Shown piece after piece: positions 1 to 6,358 of a stretch of DNA of 10,101 bases (the first letter of the stretch is position 1; every line of letters begins with the position of its first letter). The DNA is from Proteobacteria bacterium UBA6908. GTDB lineage: Bacteria > Pseudomonadota > Gammaproteobacteria > Acidiferrobacterales > UBA6901. The stretch lies in assembly GCA_002451085.1 (NCBI GenBank), contig DKBE01000014.1, forward strand, positions 22,333-32,433, given 5' to 3'. The notes under the pieces were generated by a model that was not told the DNA's origin, searched no databases, and saw only the letters and a list, made by a program, of their open reading frames with translations. Made by a program: the position numbers and the translations under genes.

Positions 1-128
1 CCGAGGTCACGGAACTCGACACACACCACCCGCCCCTGCAGGTCGCCGAGGCGTTTCAGGGTTTCCGGGTCGAGGCGCAACAGGCGGTTACCGGCGTCTT
101 CAATAAACGGCAGAAAGGGCAGTGACAT
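1..128 (-). CDS. ubiJ: UbiJ, SCP2-domain accessory factor of ubiquinone synthesis (N-terminal part only)
   Basis: Only the first 42 codons or so are inside the window; the gene runs off the left edge. The visible N-terminus begins MSLPFLPFIEDAGNRLLRLD and continues to a segment resembling GRVVCVEFRDL. This fits the start of UbiJ: a helix with an N-R/L-L pattern followed by the first strand of an SCP2 (sterol carrier protein 2-like) fold. UbiJ is a soluble lipid-binding protein that, with UbiK, supports the Ubi enzyme complex in the later steps of ubiquinone synthesis. The call rests on this short similarity plus position: it lies 32 bases downstream of ubiE on the same strand, and ubiE-ubiJ-ubiB is the usual gammaproteobacterial order. 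The ATG at 128 has only a weak purine-rich stretch (GAGA) upstream. The next gene off the edge is expected to be ubiB, but it is not visible. Confidence 0.8.
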   Translation of the reverse strand, partial: MSLPFLPFIEDAGNRLLRLDPETLKRLGDLQGRVVCVEFRDL

Positions 129-160
129 GGAGACATTCTCGCCGCAAGGCGCGTGGCGGT

Positions 161-919
161 CTAGAACTTGTAGGCTTTGTGAAGGGCGACGATCCCGCCG
201 GTAAGGTTGAAGTAGTGCACGCGCTCGAAACCGGCCTGCTCCATCAATCCCTTGAGTGTTTCCTGATCCGGGTGCTTGCGGATCGATTCGACCAAATAGC
301 GGTAGCTGGCCTCATCATTGGCAATCAGCTTGCCGAGCTTGGGCAGGATATTAAAAGAATAGGCGTCATACACCGTGCCGAGCCCCGGCAGCACCGGCTT
401 GGAAAACTCCAGCACCAGCAACCGCCCGCCCGGCTTCAGTACCCGGAACATCGAGGCCAGTGCGCGGTCCTGATGGGTAACATTGCGCAACCCGAAGGCG
501 ATCGTGATGCAATCGAAGTGATTGTCCGGGAACGGCAGGGATTCTGCATCGGCCTGTACAAATTCAATATTGCCGGCCAATCCATGGTCGGCGAACCGTC
601 CGCGTCCGACATCCAGCATCGCGGCATTGATATCGGCGACCGTGACGGAACCGCCGCGACCCACCTGCCGGGCGAATGCGACCGAGAGGTCACCAGTGCC
701 ACCGGCGACATCCAGCACGTGCTGCCCCGGGCGAACACCGGCCTGGTCGATGGTGAAGCGCTTCCACAGCCGATGGATACCGAGCGACATCACGTCATTC
801 ATGATGTCATAGCGACTCGCGACCGAATCGAACACCTGTCCGACGAGGCCGGCCTTGGCCGATTCCGGCACTTCGCGAAATCCGAAGTGCGTCGTGGACT
901 CGTCGCGCTTGCTGTTCAT
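161..919 (-). CDS. ubiE: UbiE, ubiquinone/menaquinone C-methyltransferase
   Basis: A SAM-dependent class I methyltransferase of 252 residues (E. coli UbiE has 251). It methylates the ring carbon of the polyprenyl benzoquinol intermediate in ubiquinone synthesis, and of demethylmenaquinol where menaquinone is made. The UbiE signature [19 protein letters not shown] is at residues 29-47. SAM motif [12 protein letters not shown], is at 69-79; the acidic residue after strand 2 is in VTVADIN (92-98). The region around 138-147 ([10 protein letters not shown]) and the post-motif [15 protein letters not shown] (161-175) are typical. The family C-terminus [12 protein letters not shown] is intact. The ATG at 919 overlaps the stop of the DUF971 gene in an ATGA arrangement, and a GGAAGG ribosome-binding site sits about 7 bases upstream, inside the end of that gene. 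Translational coupling is therefore likely. Confidence 0.97.
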   Translation of the reverse strand: MNSKRDESTTHFGFREVPESAKAGLVGQVFDSVASRYDIMNDVMSLGIHRLWKRFTIDQAGVRPGQHVLDVAGGTGDLSVAFARQVGRGGSVTVADINAAMLDVGRGRFADHGLAGNIEFVQADAESLPFPDNHFDCITIAFGLRNVTHQDRALASMFRVLKPGGRLLVLEFSKPVLPGLGTVYDAYSFNILPKLGKLIANDEASYRYLVESIRKHPDQETLKGLMEQAGFERVHYFNLTGGIVALHKAYKF

Positions 920-1287
920 GACACGGCCTTCCGTTTGTGTCCGGCCGCATCCAGCCGCTCGAGGTAACGCTTCCAGTTGGCCTCGTGGTTCACGCCCAGA
1001 TCGTGCAGGTACTCCCAGGAATAGATGCCGGTGTTGTGCTCGTCATCGAAGTGAAGTGCGACCGCATAGGTGCCGACCGGCTCGATGGCGGTGATATTGA
1101 CGTTTTCCTTGCCGAGCTGCAGGACTTCCTGGCCCGGGCCATGACCGCGCACCTCGGCCGAAGGGGAATATACCCGCAGGTATTCACAAGGTAGCTTGAA
1201 ATGTGAACTGTCGTCGAAGGTGATTTCGAGGACGCGGGATTTCTGGTGCAGCTTGATTTCAGTGGGACGAACCGTGTTCTGACGCAT
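916..1287 (-). CDS. DUF971 protein (gamma-butyrobetaine hydroxylase-like N-terminal domain)
   Basis: A small single-domain protein of 123 residues. It carries the conserved core of the DUF971 family, also called the GBBH-like N-terminal domain: [22 protein letters not shown] (18-39), [13 protein letters not shown] (41-53), the strand [17 protein letters not shown] (68-84) and [12 protein letters not shown] (87-98). In eukaryotes this domain is the N-terminal part of gamma-butyrobetaine hydroxylase. Stand-alone bacterial versions lack the dioxygenase domain, as here, and have no established function. No signal peptide or membrane segment is visible, so it is probably cytosolic. In gammaproteobacteria the gene is often found between hslVU and ubiE; ubiE overlaps its stop codon here, but upstream lies divergent phoB rather than hslU. 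The ATG at 1287 has no clear ribosome-binding site. A role linked to quinone or Fe-S metabolism would be guesswork from position. Confidence 0.9.
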   Translation of the reverse strand: MRQNTVRPTEIKLHQKSRVLEITFDDSSHFKLPCEYLRVYSPSAEVRGHGPGQEVLQLGKENVNITAIEPVGTYAVALHFDDEHNTGIYSWEYLHDLGVNHEANWKRYLERLDAAGHKRKAVS

Positions 1288-1328
1288 GTGAAATATCCGG
1301 AACCCATGGAAATGCGGGAAAGGTGGCC

Positions 1329-1334
1329 AGTATA
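1329..1334 (-). promoter_or_regulatory. Possible -10 element for the DUF971-ubiE-ubiJ unit
   Basis: Read on the minus strand this is TATACT, five of six matches to the sigma-70 -10 consensus, about 40 bases before the DUF971 start codon. No good -35 hexamer lies 16-18 bases upstream, so the promoter would be weak, activator-dependent, or not real. It is the best candidate in the gap. Confidence 0.35.
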
Positions 1335-1356
1335 CCTGTTTCCGGGATTCTGCGGC

Positions 1357-1374
1357 CGGTCACGGGGATGTCAT
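1357..1374 (+). promoter_or_regulatory. Candidate Pho box A upstream of phoB
   Basis: Two 7-base repeats, CGGTCAC (1357-1363) and ATGTCAT (1368-1374), are separated by 4 bases. This is the 7+4+7 layout of the PhoB site (consensus CTGTCAT, A/T-rich spacer, CTGTCAT). The GTCA cores are 11 bases apart. A weaker third repeat in phase, ATGGTAT, follows at 1379-1385. Ten bases after the box is TGAAAT (1385-1390), a four-of-six match to the -10 consensus at the spacing normal for Pho promoters, which would place transcription start near 1397. The spacer GGGG is atypical. This fits PhoB autoregulation, which is known in E. coli. Confidence 0.5.
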
Positions 1375-1397
1375 AATAATGGTATGAAATACGACGC

Positions 1398-1415
1398 TCG
1401 TCATGAAACAGTCAT
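1398..1415 (+). promoter_or_regulatory. Candidate Pho box B upstream of phoB
   Basis: TCGTCAT (1398-1404), spacer GAAA, and CAGTCAT (1409-1415) form a 7+4+7 PhoB-type site with a good A-rich spacer; the second half matches the consensus at six of seven positions. No convincing -10 hexamer lies about 10 bases downstream. The box may therefore serve a promoter I cannot see, or lie at the start site of the promoter driven from box A and tune it. Confidence 0.5.
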
Positions 1416-1424
1416 TGGCCGCTT

Positions 1425-1442
1425 CTGCACATCCCTGTGCAG
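1425..1442. repeat. Perfect 7-base inverted repeat in the phoB leader
   Basis: CTGCACA (1425-1431), loop TCCC, TGTGCAG (1436-1442). The arms are fully complementary, so the transcript could form a short stable hairpin about 60 bases before the phoB start codon. No T-run follows, so it is not a standard intrinsic terminator. It could be an RNA element or the binding site of a dimeric regulator. Confidence 0.5.
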
Positions 1443-1504
1443 CGCGGCACTTGGGCATCCTGTCCAATGACGATTTTCCGTGATTTCATCAGGGTATTAC
1501 GGTT

Positions 1505-2194
1505 ATGCCAGGAACCATATTGATAGTCGAAGACGAACAGGCCATCCGCGAGATGGTATGTCTGGCCTTGGGCCAGGGTGGATTTGAGTGCCGCGAGGCA
1601 GACAACGCCCAAGAGGCCCAGCAACGCATTCTCGAAGGGGTGCCGGACCTGATCCTGCTCGACTGGATGCTGCCCGGAATGAGCGGCATCGAGTATGCCC
1701 GCAAGCTGCGCGCCGACAAACTGACCCGCGATGTGCCAATCATCATGCTGACTGCCCGCACTCAGGAAGAAGACAAAGTGCGCGGCCTCGATACCGGCGC
1801 CGACGACTACATGACCAAACCGTTCTCGACCCGTGAGCTGATCGCCCGCACCCGGGCCCTGTTGCGCCGCACCGCTCCGCAAACGACAGACGTGCCGGTG
1901 GAGGTGGATGGCCTGTCGCTCGACCCGGTCACGCACCGGGTGCAGGCCGGGGACCGCAAGCTGGAGCTGGGACCCATGGAATTCAAACTGCTGCATTTCT
2001 TCATGACGCATCCGGAACGCGTGCACTCGCGCACCAGCATCCTCGACAGCGTGTGGGGAACCAATGTGTACGTCGAGGAGCGCACGGTCGATGTACATAT
2101 CCGCCGCCTGCGCAAGGCGCTGTCCACCAGCGGTCACCAACGGCTGATCCAGACAGTGCGTGGCTCCGGCTACCGGCTCTCGGCCCAGGACTGA
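1505..2194 (+). CDS. phoB: PhoB, phosphate regulon response regulator
   Basis: An OmpR/PhoB-family response regulator of 229 residues, the same length as E. coli PhoB. The receiver domain (about 1-120) has the acidic pair E9/D10, phosphoacceptor D53 in LLDWMLPG, T83 in MLTART and K105 in TKPFS. The winged-helix domain (about 130-227) has the recognition helix [17 protein letters not shown], nearly identical to E. coli PhoB, and ends in the hairpin wing [10 protein letters not shown]. This closeness supports looking for E. coli-like Pho boxes nearby. When phosphorylated by PhoR during phosphate shortage, PhoB binds those sites and recruits sigma-70 polymerase. The ATG at 1505 is preceded by AGGG about 10 bases upstream, a modest ribosome-binding site. 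phoR starts 3 bases after the stop, so the two form one operon. Candidate Pho boxes upstream suggest self-activation. Confidence 0.98.
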   Translation: MPGTILIVEDEQAIREMVCLALGQGGFECREADNAQEAQQRILEGVPDLILLDWMLPGMSGIEYARKLRADKLTRDVPIIMLTARTQEEDKVRGLDTGADDYMTKPFSTRELIARTRALLRRTAPQTTDVPVEVDGLSLDPVTHRVQAGDRKLELGPMEFKLLHFFMTHPERVHSRTSILDSVWGTNVYVEERTVDVHIRRLRKALSTSGHQRLIQTVRGSGYRLSAQD

Positions 2195-2197
2195 CCC

Positions 2198-3511
2198 GTG
2201 CCCGAAAACCTTTGGCGGGAAATCTGGATTCTGGTAGCGGTCGCAGCGCTCAGCCTGATACTGGCCGAGATAACCGGTTATCCGTTCCTGATCGCCGCGC
2301 TGGGATTCGGCCTGTACATCGGCCTGAATCTGCGCCATCTGGTGCAGCTCAACAGCTGGCTAATCAACAAGCGCCAAGATGTGCCGGACGCCGGCGGCCT
2401 GTGGGGCGAGGTGCTCGACCGCATCCGCGCGCTCACCAAGGAAACCGAGCGACGCGAAGACCGGCTGACTGAAATGGTGGCGCGCTTCCAGAGCGCCTCG
2501 GCCGCCACGCCGGACGCCATGGTGATTGTCTCGCCGCAACACGAAATCGAGTGGGCCAATGCCGCAGCCGAACGCCTGCTCGGTATGTCGACACCACGCG
2601 ACATCGGCCAGCGTGTCGTCAATTTGATTCGTTACCCCGATTTCAGAAAATATCTGGAACGCGGGGATTACACCGAGGCACTGCCGATGACCTCCCCGAT
2701 CCAGGCAGACAAATCGCTATCGGTACGCATTATCCCGTTCGGCCACTATCAGAAACTGATTATCGCGCGCGACATCACCCACCTTGTGAATCTCGAGCGC
2801 CTGCGTCAGGATTTTGTGGCCAACATCTCGCATGAACTGCGTACTCCGTTGACCGTTCTCACGGGGTTTCTCGAAACCCTCAAGGATATGGACAAGCCGG
2901 CCGGCGCCGATCTCCAGAAACACTTCCACACCATGCACGACCAGGCGCAGCGCATGACCCGCCTGGTGGATGACCTTCTCACCCTCTCAAAACTTGAAAC
3001 CACACCGGCCGCACGCCACGAGAATGTGGTCGACGTGCCCGCGATGCTGGCCGCGCTCAACGAAATGGGCGAACTCGTCAGCGGTGAACGCCGGCATCAC
3101 ATCAGCCTGCAGGCTGATGCCGGCCTCAAGCTGGTCGGTAACGAGGAGGAGTTGCGCAGCGCCTTCTCCAATCTGATCAACAATGCCGTACGCTACACCC
3201 CGGCCGGTGGCGATATCCGCCTCGTCTGGAAGCTGGACGGCGACACCCCGGTGTTCGCCGTCACCGACACCGGTGAAGGCATTGCCCCGCAACACCTCCC
3301 GCACCTCACCGAGCGCTTCTACCGGATCGACACGGCGCGCTCGCGTGACACCGGCGGCACCGGTCTGGGGCTGTCGATCGTCAAGCATATCCTGCTGCGT
3401 CACGACGGCCGTCTCACAATCGACAGTGCGTTGGGCAAAGGCAGCACCTTTCGCTGCAGCTTTCCCGCCAATCGGGCAGTACAGGTCACGCCCGCACAAC
3501 ACAAGTTATAA
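2198..3511 (+). CDS. phoR: PhoR, phosphate regulon sensor histidine kinase
   Basis: A membrane-bound sensor kinase of 437 residues (E. coli PhoR has 431). Two hydrophobic segments near residues 9-26 and 28-45 form a hairpin with almost no periplasmic loop, as in PhoR proteins that sense through PstSCAB-PhoU rather than a periplasmic ligand. A linker rich in charged residues (about 60-95) leads into a PAS domain (about 97-190). The H box NISHELRTPLTVLTGFLETL has phosphoacceptor H212. The ATPase domain has the N box SNLINNAVRYTP (324-335), G1 box DTGEGI (357-362), F box ERFYRID and G2 box GGTGLGL (386-392). Translation appears to begin at GTG 2198, with AGGA 7 bases upstream and only 3 bases after the phoB stop. 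It phosphorylates PhoB in low phosphate and dephosphorylates it when phosphate is ample. No terminator is seen after the gene. Confidence 0.97.
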   Translation: MPENLWREIWILVAVAALSLILAEITGYPFLIAALGFGLYIGLNLRHLVQLNSWLINKRQDVPDAGGLWGEVLDRIRALTKETERREDRLTEMVARFQSASAATPDAMVIVSPQHEIEWANAAAERLLGMSTPRDIGQRVVNLIRYPDFRKYLERGDYTEALPMTSPIQADKSLSVRIIPFGHYQKLIIARDITHLVNLERLRQDFVANISHELRTPLTVLTGFLETLKDMDKPAGADLQKHFHTMHDQAQRMTRLVDDLLTLSKLETTPAARHENVVDVPAMLAALNEMGELVSGERRHHISLQADAGLKLVGNEEELRSAFSNLINNAVRYTPAGGDIRLVWKLDGDTPVFAVTDTGEGIAPQHLPHLTERFYRIDTARSRDTGGTGLGLSIVKHILLRHDGRLTIDSALGKGSTFRCSFPANRAVQVTPAQHKL

Positions 3512-3527
3512 CGAGCAGTCGTTCGAC

Positions 3528-3545
3528 TTGTCACACAGTGGTCAT
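3528..3545 (+). promoter_or_regulatory. Candidate Pho box upstream of arsC-acr3
   Basis: TTGTCAC (3528-3534), spacer ACAG, and TGGTCAT (3539-3545) give the 7+4+7 PhoB-site layout with GTCA cores 11 bases apart. A degenerate third repeat, CAGTCGT (3516-3522), lies one step upstream. The hexamer 10 bases downstream, CAGAGT (3556-3561), matches the -10 consensus at only three of six positions, so the promoter is less convincing than that of pstS. A start near 3568 would leave a leader of about 20 bases before arsC. The site lies in the 79-base gap after phoR. Confidence 0.55.
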
Positions 3546-3590
3546 ATTCTGCTGCCAGAGTCCAACGCCCTTGAACCCGGTAAATGCATC

Positions 3591-4037
3591 ATGACCAAGC
3601 CTCATCCCCTCCGCCTGCTGTTTCTCTGTACTGGTAACTCCTGTCGTTCACAGATGGCCGAAGGCTGGGTCAATCATTTGGGTGGGGATCGTGTGATAGC
3701 CGAATCCGCCGGCATCGAGTCACACGGAAAAAATCCGCGCGCCATCAACGTCATGCGCGAGGCTGGCGTCGACATCTCCGGCCAGGAATCAACCCGCGTG
3801 ACGGACGACATGATCGTACGCGCCGATATCGTGGTGACCGTCTGCGGACATGCCGACGAGCATTGTCCGGTGCTGCCACCGGGCGTGAAGAAACTTCACT
3901 GGCCACTCAGTGATCCGGCCAAGGCCTTCGGGACGGAAGAAGAAATCATGCGAGTGTTTCGCGCTACGCGCGATGAAATCAGGGCACGCGTTACCGACCT
4001 GATCGACGACCTGCGCCGGTCCGGAGCGATCCCATGA
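3591..4037 (+). CDS. arsC: ArsC, thioredoxin-coupled arsenate reductase
   Basis: A 148-residue protein of the low-molecular-weight tyrosine-phosphatase fold, the Staphylococcus/Bacillus type of ArsC and not the glutaredoxin-dependent E. coli plasmid type. It reduces arsenate to arsenite in the cytosol. The P-loop CTGNSCR has nucleophile C13 and R19 (C-X5-R). C85 and C92 in VTVCGHADEHCP complete the redox cysteine triad that passes oxidation outward to thioredoxin, with the same seven-residue offset as C82/C89 of the S. aureus enzyme. D108 in PLSDPA is the expected general acid. All catalytic residues are present, so it should be active. The ATG at 3591 is chosen because the family's N-terminus starts there; the frame is open far upstream but only as a shadow of phoR. 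No good ribosome-binding site is visible. Its stop overlaps the acr3 start (ATGA). No arsR accompanies it. Confidence 0.95.
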   Translation: MTKPHPLRLLFLCTGNSCRSQMAEGWVNHLGGDRVIAESAGIESHGKNPRAINVMREAGVDISGQESTRVTDDMIVRADIVVTVCGHADEHCPVLPPGVKKLHWPLSDPAKAFGTEEEIMRVFRATRDEIRARVTDLIDDLRRSGAIP

Positions 4038-5101
4038 GTGCGCAGTGCGAGGTCACTGCGCGTCAGGCTGAGGATGAACCGCTCGGTCTGTTTGAGCGCT
4101 ATCTGACGTTGTGGGTGTTCCTGTGCATTGCCGTAGGCGTCGCGCTGGGTCAGATCCTGCCGGCGGTTTTCCAAACCATCGGCCAACTGGAGGTCGCCAG
4201 GGTCAACCTGCCTGTGGCAGGTCTCATATGGCTCATGATCATCCCGATGCTGCTGAAGGTGGACTTCGGTGCGTTGCAACAGCTTCGCGCGCACTGGCGC
4301 GGCATTGGCATCACACTTTTCATCAATTGGGCGGTCAAGCCGTTTTCCATGGCACTGCTAGCATGGCTGTTCATTCGCGAGTGGTTTACGACGTGGCTTC
4401 CGGCCGGACAAATTGACTCGTACATTGCCGGACTGATTCTGCTCGCGGCCGCGCCCTGCACTGCCATGGTGTTCGTGTGGAGTCACCTGTCGAAGGGTGA
4501 GCCAAATTTCACGCTCACCCAGGTGGCAATCAATGACATCATCATGGTCTTTGCCTTCGCCCCGATCGTCGGCCTGTTGCTTGGGCTCTCCGCTATCACT
4601 GTTCCGTGGAACACGCTGTTGTTGTCGGTTTTCCTCTACATCGTCCTCCCGGTTGTCGTTGCCCAACTGTGGCGCCGGCATCTGCTGACACGCGGGCCGG
4701 AGACGTTGGCGACTGTACTGACACACCTGCATCCAATGTCACTCGTAGCACTGCTTGCCACCCTCGTCATGCTATTCGGGTTCCAAGGCGAACAAATCCT
4801 CAAGCAGCCACTGGTCATCGTGCTTCTGGCGGTGCCGATTCTGATTCAGGTGTATTTCAATTCGGGGCTTGCCTATCTGCTCAACCGCCGTTTCCGGGTG
4901 ACCCATTGCATTGCTGCGCCCTCGGCACTGATTGGCGCCAGCAATTTCTTCGAGCTGGCTGTAGCTACGGCCATAAGCCTTTTTGGCTTCGAGTCTGGCG
5001 CGGCGCTGGCAACCGTGGTTGGGGTGCTGATCGAGGTGCCGGTGATGCTTTCAGTTGTAAAAATAGCCAATGTGACCCGTGGGTGGTACGAGCGCGGCTG
5101 A
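4034..5101 (+). CDS. acr3: Acr3-family arsenite exporter
   Basis: An inner-membrane arsenite efflux protein of 355 residues from the BART superfamily, unrelated to ArsB. About ten hydrophobic segments are visible, as expected for Acr3. Family hallmarks are AAAPCTAMVFVWS (138-150) with the conserved membrane cysteine C142 that binds arsenite, VAINDIIMVFAFAP (164-177), FNSGLAY (275-281), GASNFFELAVA (301-311), and GVLIEVPVML with the essential acidic residue E334. It removes the arsenite made by ArsC, so the pair forms a complete minimal resistance pathway. The start codon overlaps the arsC stop by ATGA, with GGAG 7 bases upstream, implying translational coupling. No terminator follows, so transcripts may run into pstS. 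Parts of the gene look less GC-rich than pstC, but this is only an impression. It is sometimes annotated arsB in databases; the sequence is clearly Acr3. Confidence 0.95.
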   Translation: MSAQCEVTARQAEDEPLGLFERYLTLWVFLCIAVGVALGQILPAVFQTIGQLEVARVNLPVAGLIWLMIIPMLLKVDFGALQQLRAHWRGIGITLFINWAVKPFSMALLAWLFIREWFTTWLPAGQIDSYIAGLILLAAAPCTAMVFVWSHLSKGEPNFTLTQVAINDIIMVFAFAPIVGLLLGLSAITVPWNTLLLSVFLYIVLPVVVAQLWRRHLLTRGPETLATVLTHLHPMSLVALLATLVMLFGFQGEQILKQPLVIVLLAVPILIQVYFNSGLAYLLNRRFRVTHCIAAPSALIGASNFFELAVATAISLFGFESGAALATVVGVLIEVPVMLSVVKIANVTRGWYERG

Positions 5102-5128
5102 CTGGATTACCAGACTCCAACACCGCAC

Positions 5129-5186
5129 TCGTCATCAAATTGTCATATTCAGTCATCATGCTGTCACACAATGACCGCATGATGAT
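5129..5186 (+). promoter_or_regulatory. Double Pho-box promoter of pstS
   Basis: Four PhoB half-sites lie in tandem: TCGTCAT (5129-5135), TTGTCAT (5140-5146), CAGTCAT (5150-5156) and CTGTCAC (5161-5167). Their starts are 11, 10 and 11 bases apart, so all face the same side of the helix and make two 7+4+7 boxes. Exactly 10 bases after the last is CATGAT (5178-5183), a four-of-six -10 match at normal Pho-promoter spacing. Start of transcription is expected near 5190, giving a leader of about 30 bases. E. coli pstS likewise has two Pho boxes. This is the strongest Pho site in the window and should give strong induction in low phosphate. Confidence 0.85.
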
Positions 5187-5220
5187 CCGGCCTCAATCAA
5201 ATCTACTGGAGATTCAATCC

Positions 5221-6285
5221 ATGCTCAGAAAGTCCCTGATATTCCTGGCCATTGCGGCAGTTGCTTCACTGGCGATGTCGCTCGCGCAGGCGGCCAGCAC
5301 CATCAATGGCGCCGGTGCGACCTTCCCTTACCCCATTTATGCAAAATGGGCTGCGGTCTACATGAAAGAGACTGGCAACCGCATCAACTACCAGTCCATC
5401 GGCTCGGGCGGCGGGATCAAGCAGATTAAGGCCAAGACCGTCCATTTCGGCGCGTCGGACAAACCGCTGGACGCCAAGGAGCTCGGCGAATCTGGCCTTA
5501 TGCAGTTCCCGATGGTCATGGGCGGCGTGGTTCCGGTTATTAACCTGAAAGGGATCAAGCCGGGCGAACTCAGGCTTTCGGGCACAGCATTGGCCGATAT
5601 CTATCTCGGCAAGATCACAACGTGGAACGATCCGGTCATCGTCAAGCTCAACCCGGGGGTGAACCTCCCGGCCGATAAAATCAATGTCGTATCGCGCGCG
5701 GACGGATCCGGCACCACCTACATTTTCACCCACTATCTGTCCAGGGTAAGCGCCGAATTCAAGGGGAAGATCGGCAACAATACATCGGTTTCCTGGCCGG
5801 CCGGTGTTGGCGGCAAGGGCAACGAAGGCGTTGCCTCCTATGTACAGCGCCTCAAGGGTGCGATCGGTTATGTAGAATACGCCTATGCCTTGCAGAATAA
5901 GATGACCTACACGCAACTGCAGAATCGGGCCGGGGCGTTTGTGAAGCCTGACATAGCAAGCTTCCAGGCCGCGGCCGCCAATGCCGACTGGGCCAAGAGC
6001 CCGGACTTCAATCTGATGCTCACCGACCAGCCGGGGGCCAAGAGCTGGCCGATTACCGGGGCCACCTTCATCCTGATGCACACAAAACAGGACAAGGCCG
6101 AGAGCGCGACGGATGTACTCAAATTCTTCGACTGGGCCTACCGCAAAGGGGACAAACTGGCGGAGGAACTGCATTACATTCCGATGCCGGAAAGTGTCGT
6201 GAAACTGGTGCAGAACAGCTGGAAGAAAGACATACGCGATGCCGGCGGCAAAGCCGTGTGGAACGAAGCCCGCGTTCAGAAGTAA
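5221..6285 (+). CDS. pstS: PstS, periplasmic phosphate-binding protein
   Basis: The solute-binding protein of the high-affinity phosphate ABC transporter, 354 residues (E. coli precursor 346). A Sec signal peptide occupies residues 1-24: positive MLRK, a hydrophobic core, and the cleavage site AQA before ASTINGAG. No lipobox cysteine is present, so the mature protein should be soluble in the periplasm. Phosphate-contacting motifs are GAGATFPYPIY (30-40), SIGSGGGIKQI (59-69), FGASD with D80 (the acidic residue that accepts a hydrogen bond from phosphate), and the anion loop SRADGSGTT (158-166). These residues underlie the strong preference of PstS proteins for phosphate over arsenate. ATG 5221 is supported by GGAG 9 bases upstream and the signal peptide; an open frame extending far upstream is out of context within acr3. 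An intrinsic terminator hairpin follows the gene. Confidence 0.97.
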   Translation: MLRKSLIFLAIAAVASLAMSLAQAASTINGAGATFPYPIYAKWAAVYMKETGNRINYQSIGSGGGIKQIKAKTVHFGASDKPLDAKELGESGLMQFPMVMGGVVPVINLKGIKPGELRLSGTALADIYLGKITTWNDPVIVKLNPGVNLPADKINVVSRADGSGTTYIFTHYLSRVSAEFKGKIGNNTSVSWPAGVGGKGNEGVASYVQRLKGAIGYVEYAYALQNKMTYTQLQNRAGAFVKPDIASFQAAAANADWAKSPDFNLMLTDQPGAKSWPITGATFILMHTKQDKAESATDVLKFFDWAYRKGDKLAEELHYIPMPESVVKLVQNSWKKDIRDAGGKAVWNEARVQK

Positions 6286-6307
6286 TATTGCCGTCATCCA
6301 TGCAGCC

Positions 6308-6341
6308 GCGGGGTCCGGTATGGACCCCGCATTCTTTTTTT
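6308..6341 (+). terminator. Intrinsic terminator or attenuator between pstS and pstC
   Basis: A perfect 9-base stem, GCGGGGTCC (6308-6316) and GGACCCCGC (6322-6330), with a 5-base loop, is followed by ATTC and a run of seven T. This is a textbook Rho-independent terminator inside the pst operon. Partial read-through would leave PstS, needed in excess in the periplasm, more abundant than the membrane and ATPase subunits. No separate promoter for pstC is evident in the short gap, so read-through is needed. The hairpin may also protect the pstS mRNA 3' end. Confidence 0.88.
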
Positions 6342-6358
6342 GAATATGACACCTGACT

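Noticed and set aside
1412..2338. A 308-codon minus-strand frame opposite phoB
   Set aside because: Antisense shadow of a clear response regulator, with no recognisable motif and no plausible start region.
3183..3590. Upstream extension of the arsC frame through the end of phoR
   Set aside because: The extra residues are a phoR shadow; ArsC proteins start a few residues before the P-loop, as the ATG at 3591 gives.
4034..5101. Lower GC in acr3 as proof of horizontal transfer
   Set aside because: Hand counts of a few 60-base lines gave about 52-62% in acr3, but pst lines also vary from about 53 to 70%. A proper codon-usage comparison is needed before claiming transfer.
5103..5112. Short inverted repeat CTGG/CCAG just after acr3 as a terminator
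   Set aside because: Only four base pairs and no T-run follows, so it would not terminate; read-through from acr3 into pstS remains possible.
4606..5220. Upstream extension of the pstS frame through acr3
   Set aside because: The extension is the acr3 gene read in another frame. The signal peptide and ribosome-binding site place the pstS start at 5221.
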